From Paenibacillus sp. Soil766 (GTDB lineage: Bacteria; Bacillota; Bacilli; Paenibacillales; NBRC-103111), in NCBI RefSeq assembly GCF_001428105.1, contig NZ_LMSJ01000060.1:141307-205306 (forward strand): a DNA stretch of 64,000 nt, given 5' to 3'. The notes under the pieces are model-generated. The model was not told the origin of the DNA. It worked only from the letters and a program-made list of their open reading frames with translations, and searched no databases. Within the stretch, counting starts at the first letter, position 1. Each line of letters begins with the position of its first letter. Below, in pieces: positions 8,589 to 18,410 of this stretch. The position numbers and the translations under genes are program-made.

Positions 8589-9496
8589 GACGTTAGCAGC
8601 CCCCATGCTCTTAGTAAGTTCATTACTTCCTTCTTATCTGATTCATTCAAAGGATCAACAGGTTCGCGCGTTACACCTGCACGAAGTCCTAACTGTTCCA
8701 TCGCTTCCTTCACAGCGACCACATTGTTACCGGCATTATATTTGGCACGCAAGTTCTCAAAAGGCAGAACATCTTCCCACAGCTTCCAAACGGTTGGCCA
8801 GTCTTGATCCCGTAATGCTTGCAGCATTCCTTTCGAAATGCCCGGATTCACATTGATTAAACCCGATGTAAATCCCTTTGCGCCTGCATTGTAGAAATAA
8901 GGCGCCCACTTTTCAGCTGTGCCGCATATCCAAGCAATGTTATTACATGCGCTGATCTTGCGCACAGTTTCCGTAAACCGAGGCAAATCGTTAATGGCAT
9001 ATTTCACACCTACACATTTATCCAGTGGTGCCAGGCTAAACAATATATCATCCGACACATGTGCATCTTTCAAATAAAGAATAGACGGAATAGCTAAACT
9101 TTCAATCACATTACGGTAATAGGACACCGCACCCGACGTAGTGATATAAGGATGAATGGGCTGATGGATCATCACACAATCCGCACCAACCTGCTCGGCA
9201 TGCTTACCAAGCTCTACCGCAGTTTCAACGGAATACCCGATACCAGCCATGACAATGGCACGATGATTGACGATTTCTACGACCCGTCTGGTCACTTCCT
9301 TTGCTTCTTCCAGTGTTAACGCATAGAATTCGCCCGTGTTTCCGCAAGGCACAATAACTTCAGTACCATTCGCCAGCAAGAACTCGATATTCGCTTCCAG
9401 TCCTTCCCAATCAATGCGACGTGTTTCTTCATCAAAAGGTGTAATATTGATAGCTGAAATCGTTTCCAGCCTTTTACTAAATGCAGCATAGTCCAT
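8585..9496 (-). CDS. kdgD: 5-dehydro-4-deoxyglucarate dehydratase, DapA superfamily
   Basis: A 303-aa class I aldolase-like protein. Motifs are CGNTGEFYAL (carboxylate-binding loop, 52-60), Tyr141 in LYLKDA and the Schiff-base Lys165 in GVKYAIND. In the DapA superfamily this pattern next to an aldehyde dehydrogenase fits KdgD (YcbC of B. subtilis), which decarboxylates and dehydrates 5-keto-4-deoxyglucarate to 2-oxoglutarate semialdehyde. The gene follows the dehydrogenase by about 34 bases and overlaps the enolase-family gene by four, so the three form one catabolic cassette. An AAGGAAGAG site precedes the ATG. Other DapA-family activities (2-keto-3-deoxygluconate aldolase, for example) cannot be fully excluded. 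Confidence 0.82.
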   Translation of the reverse strand: MDYAAFSKRLETISAINITPFDEETRRIDWEGLEANIEFLLANGTEVIVPCGNTGEFYALTLEEAKEVTRRVVEIVNHRAIVMAGIGYSVETAVELGKHAEQVGADCVMIHQPIHPYITTSGAVSYYRNVIESLAIPSILYLKDAHVSDDILFSLAPLDKCVGVKYAINDLPRFTETVRKISACNNIAWICGTAEKWAPYFYNAGAKGFTSGLINVNPGISKGMLQALRDQDWPTVWKLWEDVLPFENLRAKYNAGNNVVAVKEAMEQLGLRAGVTREPVDPLNESDKKEVMNLLRAWGLLTS

Positions 9497-9529
9497 CTGG
9501 TTTCTCTTCCTTTCGATTCACTCCAATGA

Positions 9530-10996
9530 CTATGGTGTAACCACCACGGTTTTGACTTGTGTGAAAAACTCGATTGCTGCTCGTCCCTGTTCACGGGAAT
9601 AGGAGCTGGATAGCTTCATACCGCCAAATGGAGCCTGCGGTTCCACACCAGCGGTTTCACCGTTCACTTTAATCAAGCCCGCCTCAATTCGATTTACAAA
9701 TTGATGAATATGTTTTTGACTTTGTGTAAAAATCGCGGCTGCCAGTCCGTAACGAACGCCATTAGCCAGATCGATCGCATGATCAAGATGATCTGCCTCG
9801 TTTATCACTAAAACAGGACCGAAAATCTCCTCTTGTGCGAGCGTCGACTGCGGGTCGACATGATCTAGAATCGTAGGCTCAATATAGTACCCTCTGGCGA
9901 ATTCGCCTTCTGTCTTGGCTTTCCCACCAGCAAGCACTTGGGCCCCTTCCTTGATGCCAATCTGGATAAACTCAAGAATAGATTTGTATTGACGTTTGGA
10001 CACAACAGGTCCAAGATAACAGTCATTCTCCTGCGGATTAGACAGCTTAATGCGGTTCGCCCGTTCGATCAATAGGGTGGTCAATTGTTCCTTCACAGAC
10101 TTCTCGACGATAACACGGCTAGTCGCCGTACACTTCTGGCCAGCAGACCGCATGGCAGCGCTAATGATCACATCAGCCGCTTTCTCCAGATCAGCGTCCG
10201 CAAGCACAATTGTCGCGTTCTTCCCGCCCATCTCCAATTGATATTTCGCATGACGGGACGATGCGGCTTGCGAAACTTGCTTACCGACAGCATCTGAGCC
10301 CGTGAATGAGATTCCTGTCACATCAGGATGATCTAGAATACGTTGTCCGACAACGGAGCCTGAGCCGCTAACAAGATTAACAACGCCTTGCGGCAAGCCG
10401 CTCTCTTCCAAGAGTTGCATGAGCTTGGATGCTGTAATGGTAGAATGTTCTGCAGGCTTCCATACAACGGTGTTACCGAATATTAAGGCTGGAGCCATCT
10501 TCCATACGGGAATGGCAACAGGAAAATTCCAAGGTGTGATCAGGCCTACGACGCCAAGCGGTACCCGCGTCGTATATAAGTGGGATACACCGTCTGTGGA
10601 AGGCAATACCTCGCCGATGCTGCGTAGTCCTTCACCTGCATAATACCGGAACAGAACGACAGCGCGATTGACTTCACCTCTTGCCTCGCCGATCGGTTTA
10701 CCCATCTCAGCTGTAAGAAGTTGTGCCAACTCTTCAAGATGATCCTCAATCTTCTGTGCGGCTTTAAACAAATAAGCAGCTCTTTGTGTTCCTGACAAGC
10801 CAGACCAATTTGGAAGCGTTTGCTTAGCACTCGCAACAGCTACGTCCACGTCTTCCTTGCTCAATTGTAGGCTGCGTCCCACTAATAACTCCGTATTCAG
10901 GGGGCTGTAATGATCTTTAGAAGGGCGGCTGCCGGGTTCCACCCAGCAGCCATTGATATAAGCGGTTTTTTCGATGACATTTACATTGGTAAGCAT
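9530..10996 (-). CDS. Aldehyde dehydrogenase, probable 2-oxoglutarate semialdehyde dehydrogenase
   Basis: A 488-aa NAD(P)-dependent dehydrogenase of standard length. Asn157 (PWNFP), Glu255 (LEMGGK) and nucleophile Cys289 (GQKCTATSR) are all in place. Next to KdgD it most likely oxidises 2,5-dioxopentanoate to 2-oxoglutarate, the last step of the oxidative uronate route, as YcbD does in B. subtilis. It begins at an ATG preceded by GGAGTGAG and follows the solute-binding protein gene by about 40 bases, so it belongs to the importer operon. The substrate is assigned from the neighbourhood; the sequence alone says only ALDH superfamily. Confidence 0.88.
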   Translation of the reverse strand: MLTNVNVIEKTAYINGCWVEPGSRPSKDHYSPLNTELLVGRSLQLSKEDVDVAVASAKQTLPNWSGLSGTQRAAYLFKAAQKIEDHLEELAQLLTAEMGKPIGEARGEVNRAVVLFRYYAGEGLRSIGEVLPSTDGVSHLYTTRVPLGVVGLITPWNFPVAIPVWKMAPALIFGNTVVWKPAEHSTITASKLMQLLEESGLPQGVVNLVSGSGSVVGQRILDHPDVTGISFTGSDAVGKQVSQAASSRHAKYQLEMGGKNATIVLADADLEKAADVIISAAMRSAGQKCTATSRVIVEKSVKEQLTTLLIERANRIKLSNPQENDCYLGPVVSKRQYKSILEFIQIGIKEGAQVLAGGKAKTEGEFARGYYIEPTILDHVDPQSTLAQEEIFGPVLVINEADHLDHAIDLANGVRYGLAAAIFTQSQKHIHQFVNRIEAGLIKVNGETAGVEPQAPFGGMKLSSSYSREQGRAAIEFFTQVKTVVVTP

Positions 10997-11037
10997 CTAC
11001 TCACTCCATCTCTCAAACTCTATATTTATGGATCACT

Positions 11038-12555
11038 TTACTTCTTCTGCTTAGCGTATTCTGCCGTGTACTCAGCAATGACCTTCTCGCCGCCTGCTTT
11101 CATCCATTTCTCGATTTCAGTCTGCCAGCCAGCATCATCGATTTTACCCATAATATATTTGGTTTGAGCGTCACGAATCATGTTGTCTAGTTCTACACCT
11201 TTTTCTGTGTATGTCTTCGAATTGTAAGTCAAAGCCACATTTGGTACGGCATTTTTCAGATTGTCTTGCGCTATTTTCGAACCTTTAGCCTGTAACTCGG
11301 ATTGCTTTAAAGGTAGACCTTTGCCTGCTGTCTCAAATGAAGGCAAGCTGTCTCGGTATGGTTTAACTTCAAGGTTGAACAACGTCAAATCTTTAAATTG
11401 ACCTTTGCCATCATCTGTCTTGGTAAAGTGTTTGCCCTCAACTCCTCTCGTCAACAACGTTGACATTTCAGCATCAAGCATCTTATCGAAGAAACCTAAT
11501 AGACGCTTCAACTCTGCTTCTGTCTTCACGCTTGATTTAGGAAATAGGAAAAAACCGTTGTTTCCAGACTCAGCTGGTACTTTAAGTCCAGATGGACCTT
11601 CGAATGGCACGACATCTACACTTGCCGTCGGCGTAGACTTCAAAACGTTGTCAGAAGAAAGCTGTGCAGCTGTTGCCACCGTGTTAACACGAATGCCCAC
11701 TTTACCCGCATTCCATTTATTATCGGAATCAGCCGATTGCACGATGGAGAAATCCTGATTAATTAATTTCTCAGCATACAAACGTTTTAACAACTTCAAC
11801 GAATCCATGTATGGCTTCGTCATAAATTCAGCTACGATTTTACCGTCTTCAACCCCCCACTTATTAGGTGCTCCATTTGGTACAGAAAGTCGAGTCATAA
11901 AGCTGGCGCTAGTGGCTGGATCGTTATAGTTTTTATCCAAGAAAAAGCCGTAAGTATCCGCTTGACCATTCTTATCAGGGTCTTTTTCTGCCACCGTTTT
12001 AGCCATGTTGTACCAATCGTCTAGTGTTACCGGAGGCTTTAAGTCAAGCCCACTAAACCAGTCTTTACGATAAATGATACCTGCACGTCCAATGTCACGG
12101 TATAACGGCAGCCCGTATAGCTTTCCATCCACTTTAATGTTGTCATAATACATCGGGCTAAGCTCCGATAAATTTTTATAATCCTTTAATAATGGGCCAA
12201 TTTCCCAGAACAAGCCGGACTGAATGGCGTTTAAGGTCGAAGCATTAGCTTTCACTTTAAAAGCTTTGGGCATTTCGCTAGAAGCGATCATGATGTTCTT
12301 TTTGTCTTCAAATGCTGCATCTGGAATCCATTGAATATCAATTTTAGCATTTGTATATTTCTCTATGGCCTGCTCAATGTCGCTGCCCTTTTTAGGCGCT
12401 TCCCCCACTTGCGGCGTAGCAATGGTCACCTCTAGCGGTGTGTTATCTACCGTTATATCTTCATTCTTCGGATCTGTGCTGTTTCCACAACCTGCAAGTG
12501 TACCTGTTGTCAACGCGATGGAGCAAAGTAGAGCCATATACCCTTTTTTCATCAT
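11038..12555 (-). CDS. Sugar-binding lipoprotein of an ABC importer (LplA/YtcQ type)
   Basis: A 505-aa extracellular solute-binding protein. A signal peptide ends in a lipobox (TGTLAGC), so the mature protein is lipid-anchored outside the membrane. Family features include the EF-hand-like DPDKNGQADTYGF segment and a periplasmic-binding fold. The start ATG at 12555 follows GGAGGGG; the longer frame from 12597 has no ribosome site. It lies downstream of the permease pair and upstream of the uronate enzymes, so I infer that it captures galacturonate-containing oligosaccharides or a related acidic sugar. The matching ATPase is not in the window; such systems usually share MsmX. Confidence 0.9.
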   Translation of the reverse strand: MMKKGYMALLCSIALTTGTLAGCGNSTDPKNEDITVDNTPLEVTIATPQVGEAPKKGSDIEQAIEKYTNAKIDIQWIPDAAFEDKKNIMIASSEMPKAFKVKANASTLNAIQSGLFWEIGPLLKDYKNLSELSPMYYDNIKVDGKLYGLPLYRDIGRAGIIYRKDWFSGLDLKPPVTLDDWYNMAKTVAEKDPDKNGQADTYGFFLDKNYNDPATSASFMTRLSVPNGAPNKWGVEDGKIVAEFMTKPYMDSLKLLKRLYAEKLINQDFSIVQSADSDNKWNAGKVGIRVNTVATAAQLSSDNVLKSTPTASVDVVPFEGPSGLKVPAESGNNGFFLFPKSSVKTEAELKRLLGFFDKMLDAEMSTLLTRGVEGKHFTKTDDGKGQFKDLTLFNLEVKPYRDSLPSFETAGKGLPLKQSELQAKGSKIAQDNLKNAVPNVALTYNSKTYTEKGVELDNMIRDAQTKYIMGKIDDAGWQTEIEKWMKAGGEKVIAEYTAEYAKQKK

Positions 12556-12614
12556 TCTTACCCCTCCATAATTATGAATAATGTGGTACATATGCAAAGA
12601 TAAACCATTTTAGG

Positions 12615-13496
12615 TTATCCCTTTACCGAACCTAATAAAACGCCTTTCGCGAAATGCTTCTGTAAGAAAGGATATACGAGAACAATAGGTATTGTCGCGA
12701 CTACAATCGAAGCCATCCGAATCGTTTGAGGCAAATAATCGGTCGGATCAGACTGTGAGGTCGAATCTCCAATTTTATCTTGAGACATGAGAACAATTTG
12801 CCTAAGCACTACCTGCACCGGCCATCTCTCAGAATCGTTGATATAAATGACTGCATGGAAGAACGTATTCCAATGTCCCACTGCGTAAAACAGTCCAAAA
12901 GTCGCCATGGCTGGCATGGACAAGGGCAGCACGATTCTGAATAAAGTTCCAATATCGTTGCAGCCATCAATTCGCGCAGCGTCCTCCAATCCGTCTGGAA
13001 TTTGCTGAAAAAAGTTTTTTAGAACGACTAAGTTAAATGCACTAATTGCAGTTGGAATCATAAGAGACCAATACGAATTGATTAGACCAACCGATTTGAC
13101 TACGAAGTAGGTCGGGATCATACCTCCACTGAAAAGCATCGTAATGAGGATCAATAGCATGAATGTTTTACGGCCTCGCAATGTAGCCCGAGCCAATGGA
13201 TATGCTGTAAATGAAGTGAGTATTAGATTAATCAGCGTTCCTAAAACGGTTATATAAATCGATACTCCGATACTTCTAATCATCGTGTCCGTTGAAAAAA
13301 TGTATTTATACGCACTAAGCGTAAATTGGGTAGGTATCAAAAGCAATCCGCCCTTTACAACCTCTGATGGCGCTGCAAATGACACTGAAACAATATAAAC
13401 AAACGGTATAATCGTGATCAAGGAAACAAGGGTTAATAGCGCATAGTTAACCCAATCGAACATTTTATTGCTTAATGTCTTGTCATTCGTTGGCAT
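12615..13496 (-). CDS. Carbohydrate ABC permease (LplC/YtcP type)
   Basis: A 293-aa protein with six membrane segments and the binding-protein-dependent permease EAA loop (LEDAARIDGCND), where the cytoplasmic ATPase docks. It ends in the family-typical HFAKGVLLGSVKG. The chosen ATG at 13496 has an excellent AGGAGGTG site that itself overlaps the TAG stop of the upstream permease, pointing to coupled translation. It pairs with the LplB-type permease at 13513-14472. Confidence 0.92.
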   Translation of the reverse strand: MPTNDKTLSNKMFDWVNYALLTLVSLITIIPFVYIVSVSFAAPSEVVKGGLLLIPTQFTLSAYKYIFSTDTMIRSIGVSIYITVLGTLINLILTSFTAYPLARATLRGRKTFMLLILITMLFSGGMIPTYFVVKSVGLINSYWSLMIPTAISAFNLVVLKNFFQQIPDGLEDAARIDGCNDIGTLFRIVLPLSMPAMATFGLFYAVGHWNTFFHAVIYINDSERWPVQVVLRQIVLMSQDKIGDSTSQSDPTDYLPQTIRMASIVVATIPIVLVYPFLQKHFAKGVLLGSVKG

Positions 13497-13512
13497 TGGA
13501 TATTTACACCTC

Positions 13513-14472
13513 CTAGTAAACGCCTTCTTCGCCAAATTTCTTGGCTAGTCTATTCGCGCCGAGCACAAGTACCAGCCCGACTAACGATTTGAACAAACCA
13601 ACTGCAGCACTATAACTATATTGAGCCTGTGTCAAACCCTTCATATACACATAGGTATCGAACACTTCACCCACTTCACGGTTCATCGAGTTCAACATGA
13701 GGAAGATATGTTCAAATCCTGTATCAAGGAAGCTTCCCAATCTTAGAATAAACAGAATCACAATCGTGCTGCGGATCGCAGGAATTGTAATATGCCAGAG
13801 TTGACGCCAGCGGCCGGCCCCATCCATACGAGCAGCCTCATATAACTGCAAATCTACGCCGGATAATGCCGCTAAGAAGATAATCGTCCCCCAACCTGCC
13901 TCTTTCCAAATCGATTGCGCAATAATCATGGGCCTAAACCATTCTTCGCTTAACATAAATGGAATTTTCTCAAACCCAAACTGCGCTAATAATTCATTAA
14001 CGACGCCACCCTCTGTTGTGAATAGTACATAAAATATACCTACTGCGACTACCCACGAAATGAAATGCGGCAAATACAGAAGTGTCTGGACGATTCGTTT
14101 GAACATCTCCCTTCTCGCTTCATTAATCATGAGCGCTAATAGGACCGGAAGTGGAAAAAAGAAAACTAAATTATAGATAGCTAACAATAACGTATTTCGA
14201 AAAAGTGACCAGAATTGAGGCTCCGTAAAAAATCGCTCAAAATGTTTAAAGCCAACCCACGGACTGTTTATAAATCCAGTAAAGGGTTTGTAGTCTTGAA
14301 AAGCCATGACCAGACCAAGCATCGGCACATATTTAAATACGACAAAATACAAGATCCCGGGAAACAAAAGGAGATACATCCATCGATCTCTAATGAGATC
14401 TCGTACTAGCTGTGATCGTTTAAATGAGCTTAATCGAGCCTTTTGCATTTGTACTTCCAAAGGTTGCGGCAC
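13513..14472 (-). CDS. Carbohydrate ABC permease (LplB type), first gene of the uronate operon
   Basis: A 319-aa inner-membrane permease with six segments, the LplB hallmark YVPMLGLVMAFQDYKPF near residue 50 and an EAARMDGAG docking loop. It starts at a GTG (14472) seven bases after AGGAGG. Together with the YtcP-like partner and the lipoprotein it forms a complete importer minus ATPase. A possible -10 (TATTAT, minus strand, 14513-14518) lies 40 bases upstream, but no -35 matches. Confidence 0.92.
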   Translation of the reverse strand: MPQPLEVQMQKARLSSFKRSQLVRDLIRDRWMYLLLFPGILYFVVFKYVPMLGLVMAFQDYKPFTGFINSPWVGFKHFERFFTEPQFWSLFRNTLLLAIYNLVFFFPLPVLLALMINEARREMFKRIVQTLLYLPHFISWVVAVGIFYVLFTTEGGVVNELLAQFGFEKIPFMLSEEWFRPMIIAQSIWKEAGWGTIIFLAALSGVDLQLYEAARMDGAGRWRQLWHITIPAIRSTIVILFILRLGSFLDTGFEHIFLMLNSMNREVGEVFDTYVYMKGLTQAQYSYSAAVGLFKSLVGLVLVLGANRLAKKFGEEGVY

Positions 14473-14683
14473 TCGACTTCCTCCTGACTGATTTGTTATT
14501 GGCTTCCCTCGTATAATAAGTTATAAAATGAATATCAGGCTATCGTACTCATTTAACTTCTTTTTCCGGCCGTGAAAACCCTTACACGACGGTGGTTTTG
14601 CGGATGCGTTATCTTCAAATAATCATTTTTTTGTTGTAATCGTACTGATTTAGCTATGACTACTTTCTGTTTGTTAGCACAAA

Positions 14684-14729
14684 AAGCCCGTAGTTTTCAT
14701 CATTAATCCTAGATGTTAACTACGGGCTT
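14684..14729 (-). terminator. Hairpin with T-run in the divergent gap before the ger operon
   Basis: The 344-base gap 14473-14816 separates the leftward importer operon from the rightward ger operon. It contains a 12-bp inverted repeat (AAGCCCGTAGTT / AACTACGGGCTT, loop 22) followed on the minus strand by TTTTT. It could end leftward antisense transcripts coming from the ger side, or act as an attenuator in a long leader of the importer operon. Otherwise I see no gene here and no confident promoter. Confidence 0.55.
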
Positions 14730-14816
14730 ATCGTCGGGATATCGATTTCTGATTATTCTCCTCCCTTTCAGGGCACGCTAAGCCAAATGGTAATGTAAGG
14801 GAATGGGGGGCTTGGC

Positions 14817-16160
14817 ATGATCGAACACATCCGTGCTGAATTGAATAATCCAGCTGACCTATTCTATGACACGCTAGACAATGGCTATATACAAATGGAA
14901 GTGATTTACTTCCCCTCTCTTTGTGACTTAGCTTTAATCAAAAATGGATTAACCGTTCCTTACTCTTACTGTTTTAATCCAGAAGAATTCGATCGTATGC
15001 TTAACACCAACCCTGCTTTCGGCAAATCGGATCACCCTGAGCATTGGACGTCATTGCTGCTCAAAGGCACTGTCTTGTTACAAATTGAAGAGCAGGTCTA
15101 CCGATACGACGTACAGCGGAAGTTCCAGGACAAGCCCGATACCGTTCAGGTTGAGGTTGCCATTCAGGGGCCGCAGAGTGCGCTTACCGAAGACTTGGAT
15201 TTAAATATTAGCCTCGTTCGGATGCGTTATAATGCGCCCTCCCTTTGCGTAGAAACCCATACGATTGGACAAATCTCAAAAACGCGCGTTACTGTTCTTT
15301 ATGACAAAGATCAAGTCAATGAAGATGTACTTGGACTATTAAACGAGCGGATTTCCACCATACAAATAAAAATTCTCCAAGCTGCCGGCCAGCTCATGCA
15401 GTCGCTTTCGGGGCGGAGACATCGTTTTTTCCCCATCATCCTCCAAACAGAAAGGCCTGACCGTATTGCAGCCATGCTCGAACGAGGGAAGATTGCCCTT
15501 CTTCAAGATGGCAGCCGCTTCGGGCTCGTTCTTCCTGTACGGCTCTTTGATTTCCTGCATGCCATGGATGATGACTATGAATCCTATTGGATGAGCAAGT
15601 GCCTCGTCCTACTACGCTATTTCGCCATGCTTTTAACGATTACACTACCCGCTCTTTATATTGCGATTGTTTCTTACAATCCTGAAGTACTTCGCGTCCA
15701 ATTGACCCTTTCGATCGCAGGAAGCCGTGTCGTCGTCCCTTATCCGTCCTTTGTCGAAGTCTTCATCATGTTATTCATGATCGAAGCCTTGAATGAGGCT
15801 AGTCTCAGGCTTCCGCGCTATGTGGGCTCTACTGCAACAACAGTTGGAGGCCTCATTCTGGGTCAAGCCATCCAACAAGCAGGGTTAGTCAGCTCCATTA
15901 TGATTATTGTGACCTCCGTGGTCGCGATTTCTAGTTTCGTGATTCCGAATAACAGCTTTGGTTACTCGGTCCGCTTCGTTAAATATATCTTTGTGATAGC
16001 TTCGATATTCTTTGGCTTGCTTGGTGTCGTCGTTCTTGGCTTCATCTTAATTTCCTATTGGTGTAGTCTTCGAAGCTTTGGTCAACCCTATCTGGCCTTC
16101 TATATCCCCAAACTTGAGGCGAAAGCACACCACTCCAACCTTAGAAAGGGGTCAAAGTAA
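14817..16160 (+). CDS. Spore germinant receptor A subunit (GerA/GerKA family)
   Basis: A 447-aa membrane protein. The N-terminal soluble domain (about 1-250) and C-terminal helices (about 265-430) match the GerA subunit family, including the PYPSFVEVFIMLFMIEALNE segment and a second half rich in Gly. With the B and C subunits downstream it forms a nutrient-sensing receptor in the inner spore membrane. It is a little shorter than the usual 480-500 residues, missing part of the N-terminal extension. A GGGGGG site precedes the ATG. The germinant (amino acid, sugar) cannot be told from sequence. The promoter is expected to be forespore-specific (sigma-G); I found no convincing match. Confidence 0.92.
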   Translation: MIEHIRAELNNPADLFYDTLDNGYIQMEVIYFPSLCDLALIKNGLTVPYSYCFNPEEFDRMLNTNPAFGKSDHPEHWTSLLLKGTVLLQIEEQVYRYDVQRKFQDKPDTVQVEVAIQGPQSALTEDLDLNISLVRMRYNAPSLCVETHTIGQISKTRVTVLYDKDQVNEDVLGLLNERISTIQIKILQAAGQLMQSLSGRRHRFFPIILQTERPDRIAAMLERGKIALLQDGSRFGLVLPVRLFDFLHAMDDDYESYWMSKCLVLLRYFAMLLTITLPALYIAIVSYNPEVLRVQLTLSIAGSRVVVPYPSFVEVFIMLFMIEALNEASLRLPRYVGSTATTVGGLILGQAIQQAGLVSSIMIIVTSVVAISSFVIPNNSFGYSVRFVKYIFVIASIFFGLLGVVVLGFILISYWCSLRSFGQPYLAFYIPKLEAKAHHSNLRKGSK

Positions 16161-16163
16161 CTC

Positions 16164-17273
16164 ATGTCGCGCTACACCTACTATCATGTGCTCTATGTCG
16201 GCATGATTAATATCATGATGTTTGTCCCCTCTCTGCTGATCCGAGATCGGTTCAATGGCGCCGTTTCGGGCATGCTTGTTGCCATGGTTATTGGCTCCAT
16301 CCTCTCACTTGGCATCATGGCTTGCTTCGAGCGGTTTCCAGGACTCGGCTTCCCGGAAATATGTGATCGGTATACGCCGCGTTGGTTTAGTCAAATCAAT
16401 ATCTTATTTGCCGCGTTGTGCCTATGGTTACCAGCTGGAATTATCGTGATTTATGCTTATTCAGAAACGGTTCGTATGTTTTTTTACCCCGACATTAGCC
16501 CCTATCTGAACCTGATTCTCATGGCAACCGCGGCTGTATGGGCATGCAGCAGGTCCACACGTACAGTCCAGTTCATTCATGAAGTCATGGTGATTCTCAG
16601 CTCGCCATTGCTTATTTTGTTTATTATGAAAGCTATCTTCAATGAAAATATTAACTGGGATGCGATTCGTTATGTGGCTGGTTATGTCAATAAACCACCT
16701 TCTTTCGAAACGGTCGCTGCCGCTACCTTCTTGTTCTCTGGCTATCTCAGCCTCCTCATTTTCAATCGATTGTATACGGTGGGTTTTAAATTCCGGTTCC
16801 GATGGATCGTTCCATTATTCGGTATTTTATTTTTGCTGATTACTTTTTTTGTGCCTATTGGCTTCCATGGTACGGTTGGGGTTGAAAATTATGTTTACCT
16901 ATGGAGTATGACGGCGGATTCCATGGTGACCGAGTATGGGTTTATTAACCGCGTCTTGTTCGTCTTTCTACTCCTCTTCACAGGGTTATCGCTGTTGTTC
17001 GTCATGAATACCTGGCACACGACGATCATGTTACTCCGCTACTGCATCAATGGCGCGGTTGAAGTCGAAGAAGACCCTGTTCCGTGGCTGAACATATGGC
17101 TCGGAGTGGGCATTGGTTTACTTGCACTCCTTTTTATGCGTGTCGTCAATCTGGAGCGAAATCAGTACATTTCCGAAGGCTGGTTAGTGCTTCGATTCTT
17201 CGTTGAGATCTATCTCCTTTTCCTGATGCTTTATTTCGTTAGGAAGCAAAAAAAGGAACAGGTACACCTATGA
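16164..17273 (+). CDS. Spore germinant receptor B subunit (GerB family permease-like)
   Basis: A 369-aa protein with about ten membrane helices, of the GerAB/amino-acid-permease superfamily. The B subunit is thought to hold the germinant-binding site. It starts four bases after the A-subunit stop, with GAAAGGGG as ribosome site, and its end overlaps the C-subunit start by four bases, a standard gerABC layout. Confidence 0.93.
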   Translation: MSRYTYYHVLYVGMINIMMFVPSLLIRDRFNGAVSGMLVAMVIGSILSLGIMACFERFPGLGFPEICDRYTPRWFSQINILFAALCLWLPAGIIVIYAYSETVRMFFYPDISPYLNLILMATAAVWACSRSTRTVQFIHEVMVILSSPLLILFIMKAIFNENINWDAIRYVAGYVNKPPSFETVAAATFLFSGYLSLLIFNRLYTVGFKFRFRWIVPLFGILFLLITFFVPIGFHGTVGVENYVYLWSMTADSMVTEYGFINRVLFVFLLLFTGLSLLFVMNTWHTTIMLLRYCINGAVEVEEDPVPWLNIWLGVGIGLLALLFMRVVNLERNQYISEGWLVLRFFVEIYLLFLMLYFVRKQKKEQVHL

Positions 17274-18355
17274 AAATGAAACCATTTCTCACCTGTCTAT
17301 CCCTTCTACTTATCTGTACATGTCTTGGCGGATGCAGCTTTAAGGATATTGACAAGCGTTTCTTTGTCGTCGCTATGGGTGTCGATTGGACAGGCAAAGA
17401 GGATAATCCTTATCTCGTCACGCTGCGGCTAGCCATCCCCGCTTCTAAGGTCGGTGAGGGATTGGCAGAGAGCCAGATCGAGTATCAAGAAGCCAAGAGC
17501 ATTGCGGAAGCTGTAAGAAATCTCAAAGCACATGTGGATAAAGAGCTTGATTTCGGTCATTGCCGTATGTTCTTATTTGGTGCTACCTTAACGAAGGAAT
17601 CTCTGGAAGAACCATTGAATTGGCTTACGCGAAGACGCGACATTCAACTGATTTCTTATACAGCCGTTGCTGAACCTAGTGCACGCAAATTACTGGAGTC
17701 GAACCCCACAACAGAGAGACTTGCTGGAAACTCCTTTTTTCTCACCTTCGGTAAAGAGGGAACGGTTTCTCCCTACACGGTAACCGCGCTTTTGTTTGAC
17801 ACCTTCCGACGTTTCAAGGAAAAAGGGTTAGATCCTTATTTTCCAATCATTAGCTTCGATGGTGATTCTTACGTGGTTGAGCACCTTGCTTTACTTAATA
17901 AAAAAAATCAAAGTATCGTTCTCAACCCACAGGAAACTCAGCTCTATAATATGAGTGCGAATGAGTTCAGCAAGGCTGGGATTAGGATTACATATAATGG
18001 AGAGCCACTGAGCTTCTATGTAGCTCGTGTCACGAAGCATATTTCGATTACCAAAGATGCTACGCCCGTCGTCAAACTGAAACTTAATCTTATAGGGATG
18101 ATTGAACAAGGCACCCTGCGTTTGGACACTCACAAAGTACAGCCGCAGCTTGAACAGCATGTCAACCAAACCGTAGAGGATCTCCTCTACAAAATCAGAG
18201 ATGCCAAGGTTGACCCCTATGGCTTTGGGCTTCATTATTTGGGCCAGCATTTTGGCAAAGAGAAGGATTGGGCGTATTGGCAGTCCGTTTATCCAGAGGT
18301 TAAATTCGAAGTGGAAACGCATGTGAAAATTGAGAGTACGGGCTTGGTGCATTGA
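17270..18355 (+). CDS. Spore germinant receptor C subunit lipoprotein (Ger(x)C)
   Basis: A 361-aa lipoprotein. The signal peptide ends in the lipobox CLGGC, and the typical DIDKRFFVVAMGVDW segment follows. Three mixed alpha/beta domains are expected by family. It anchors to the outer face of the inner spore membrane and is needed for receptor function. Its ATG overlaps the B-subunit stop and is preceded by AAGGAACAGG. A hairpin repeat array begins about 55 bases after its stop. Confidence 0.93.
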   Translation: MKMKPFLTCLSLLLICTCLGGCSFKDIDKRFFVVAMGVDWTGKEDNPYLVTLRLAIPASKVGEGLAESQIEYQEAKSIAEAVRNLKAHVDKELDFGHCRMFLFGATLTKESLEEPLNWLTRRRDIQLISYTAVAEPSARKLLESNPTTERLAGNSFFLTFGKEGTVSPYTVTALLFDTFRRFKEKGLDPYFPIISFDGDSYVVEHLALLNKKNQSIVLNPQETQLYNMSANEFSKAGIRITYNGEPLSFYVARVTKHISITKDATPVVKLKLNLIGMIEQGTLRLDTHKVQPQLEQHVNQTVEDLLYKIRDAKVDPYGFGLHYLGQHFGKEKDWAYWQSVYPEVKFEVETHVKIESTGLVH

Positions 18356-18410
18356 GGGTAGCTGATCCTCTTCGCCCTCATGCCTGCGGCAGGGGCATTG
18401 ATTTTCTCGT

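Noticed and set aside
14529..14560. Possible sigma-G promoter (TGAATA with CATTTAA) for the ger operon
   Set aside because: Spacing is only about 15 bp and it is some 260 bases from the first gene. The match is too weak.
14473..14816. Possible riboswitch or T-box leader before the uronate importer
   Set aside because: A single hairpin with T-run is visible, but none of the conserved core elements of known riboswitches or T-boxes could be matched.
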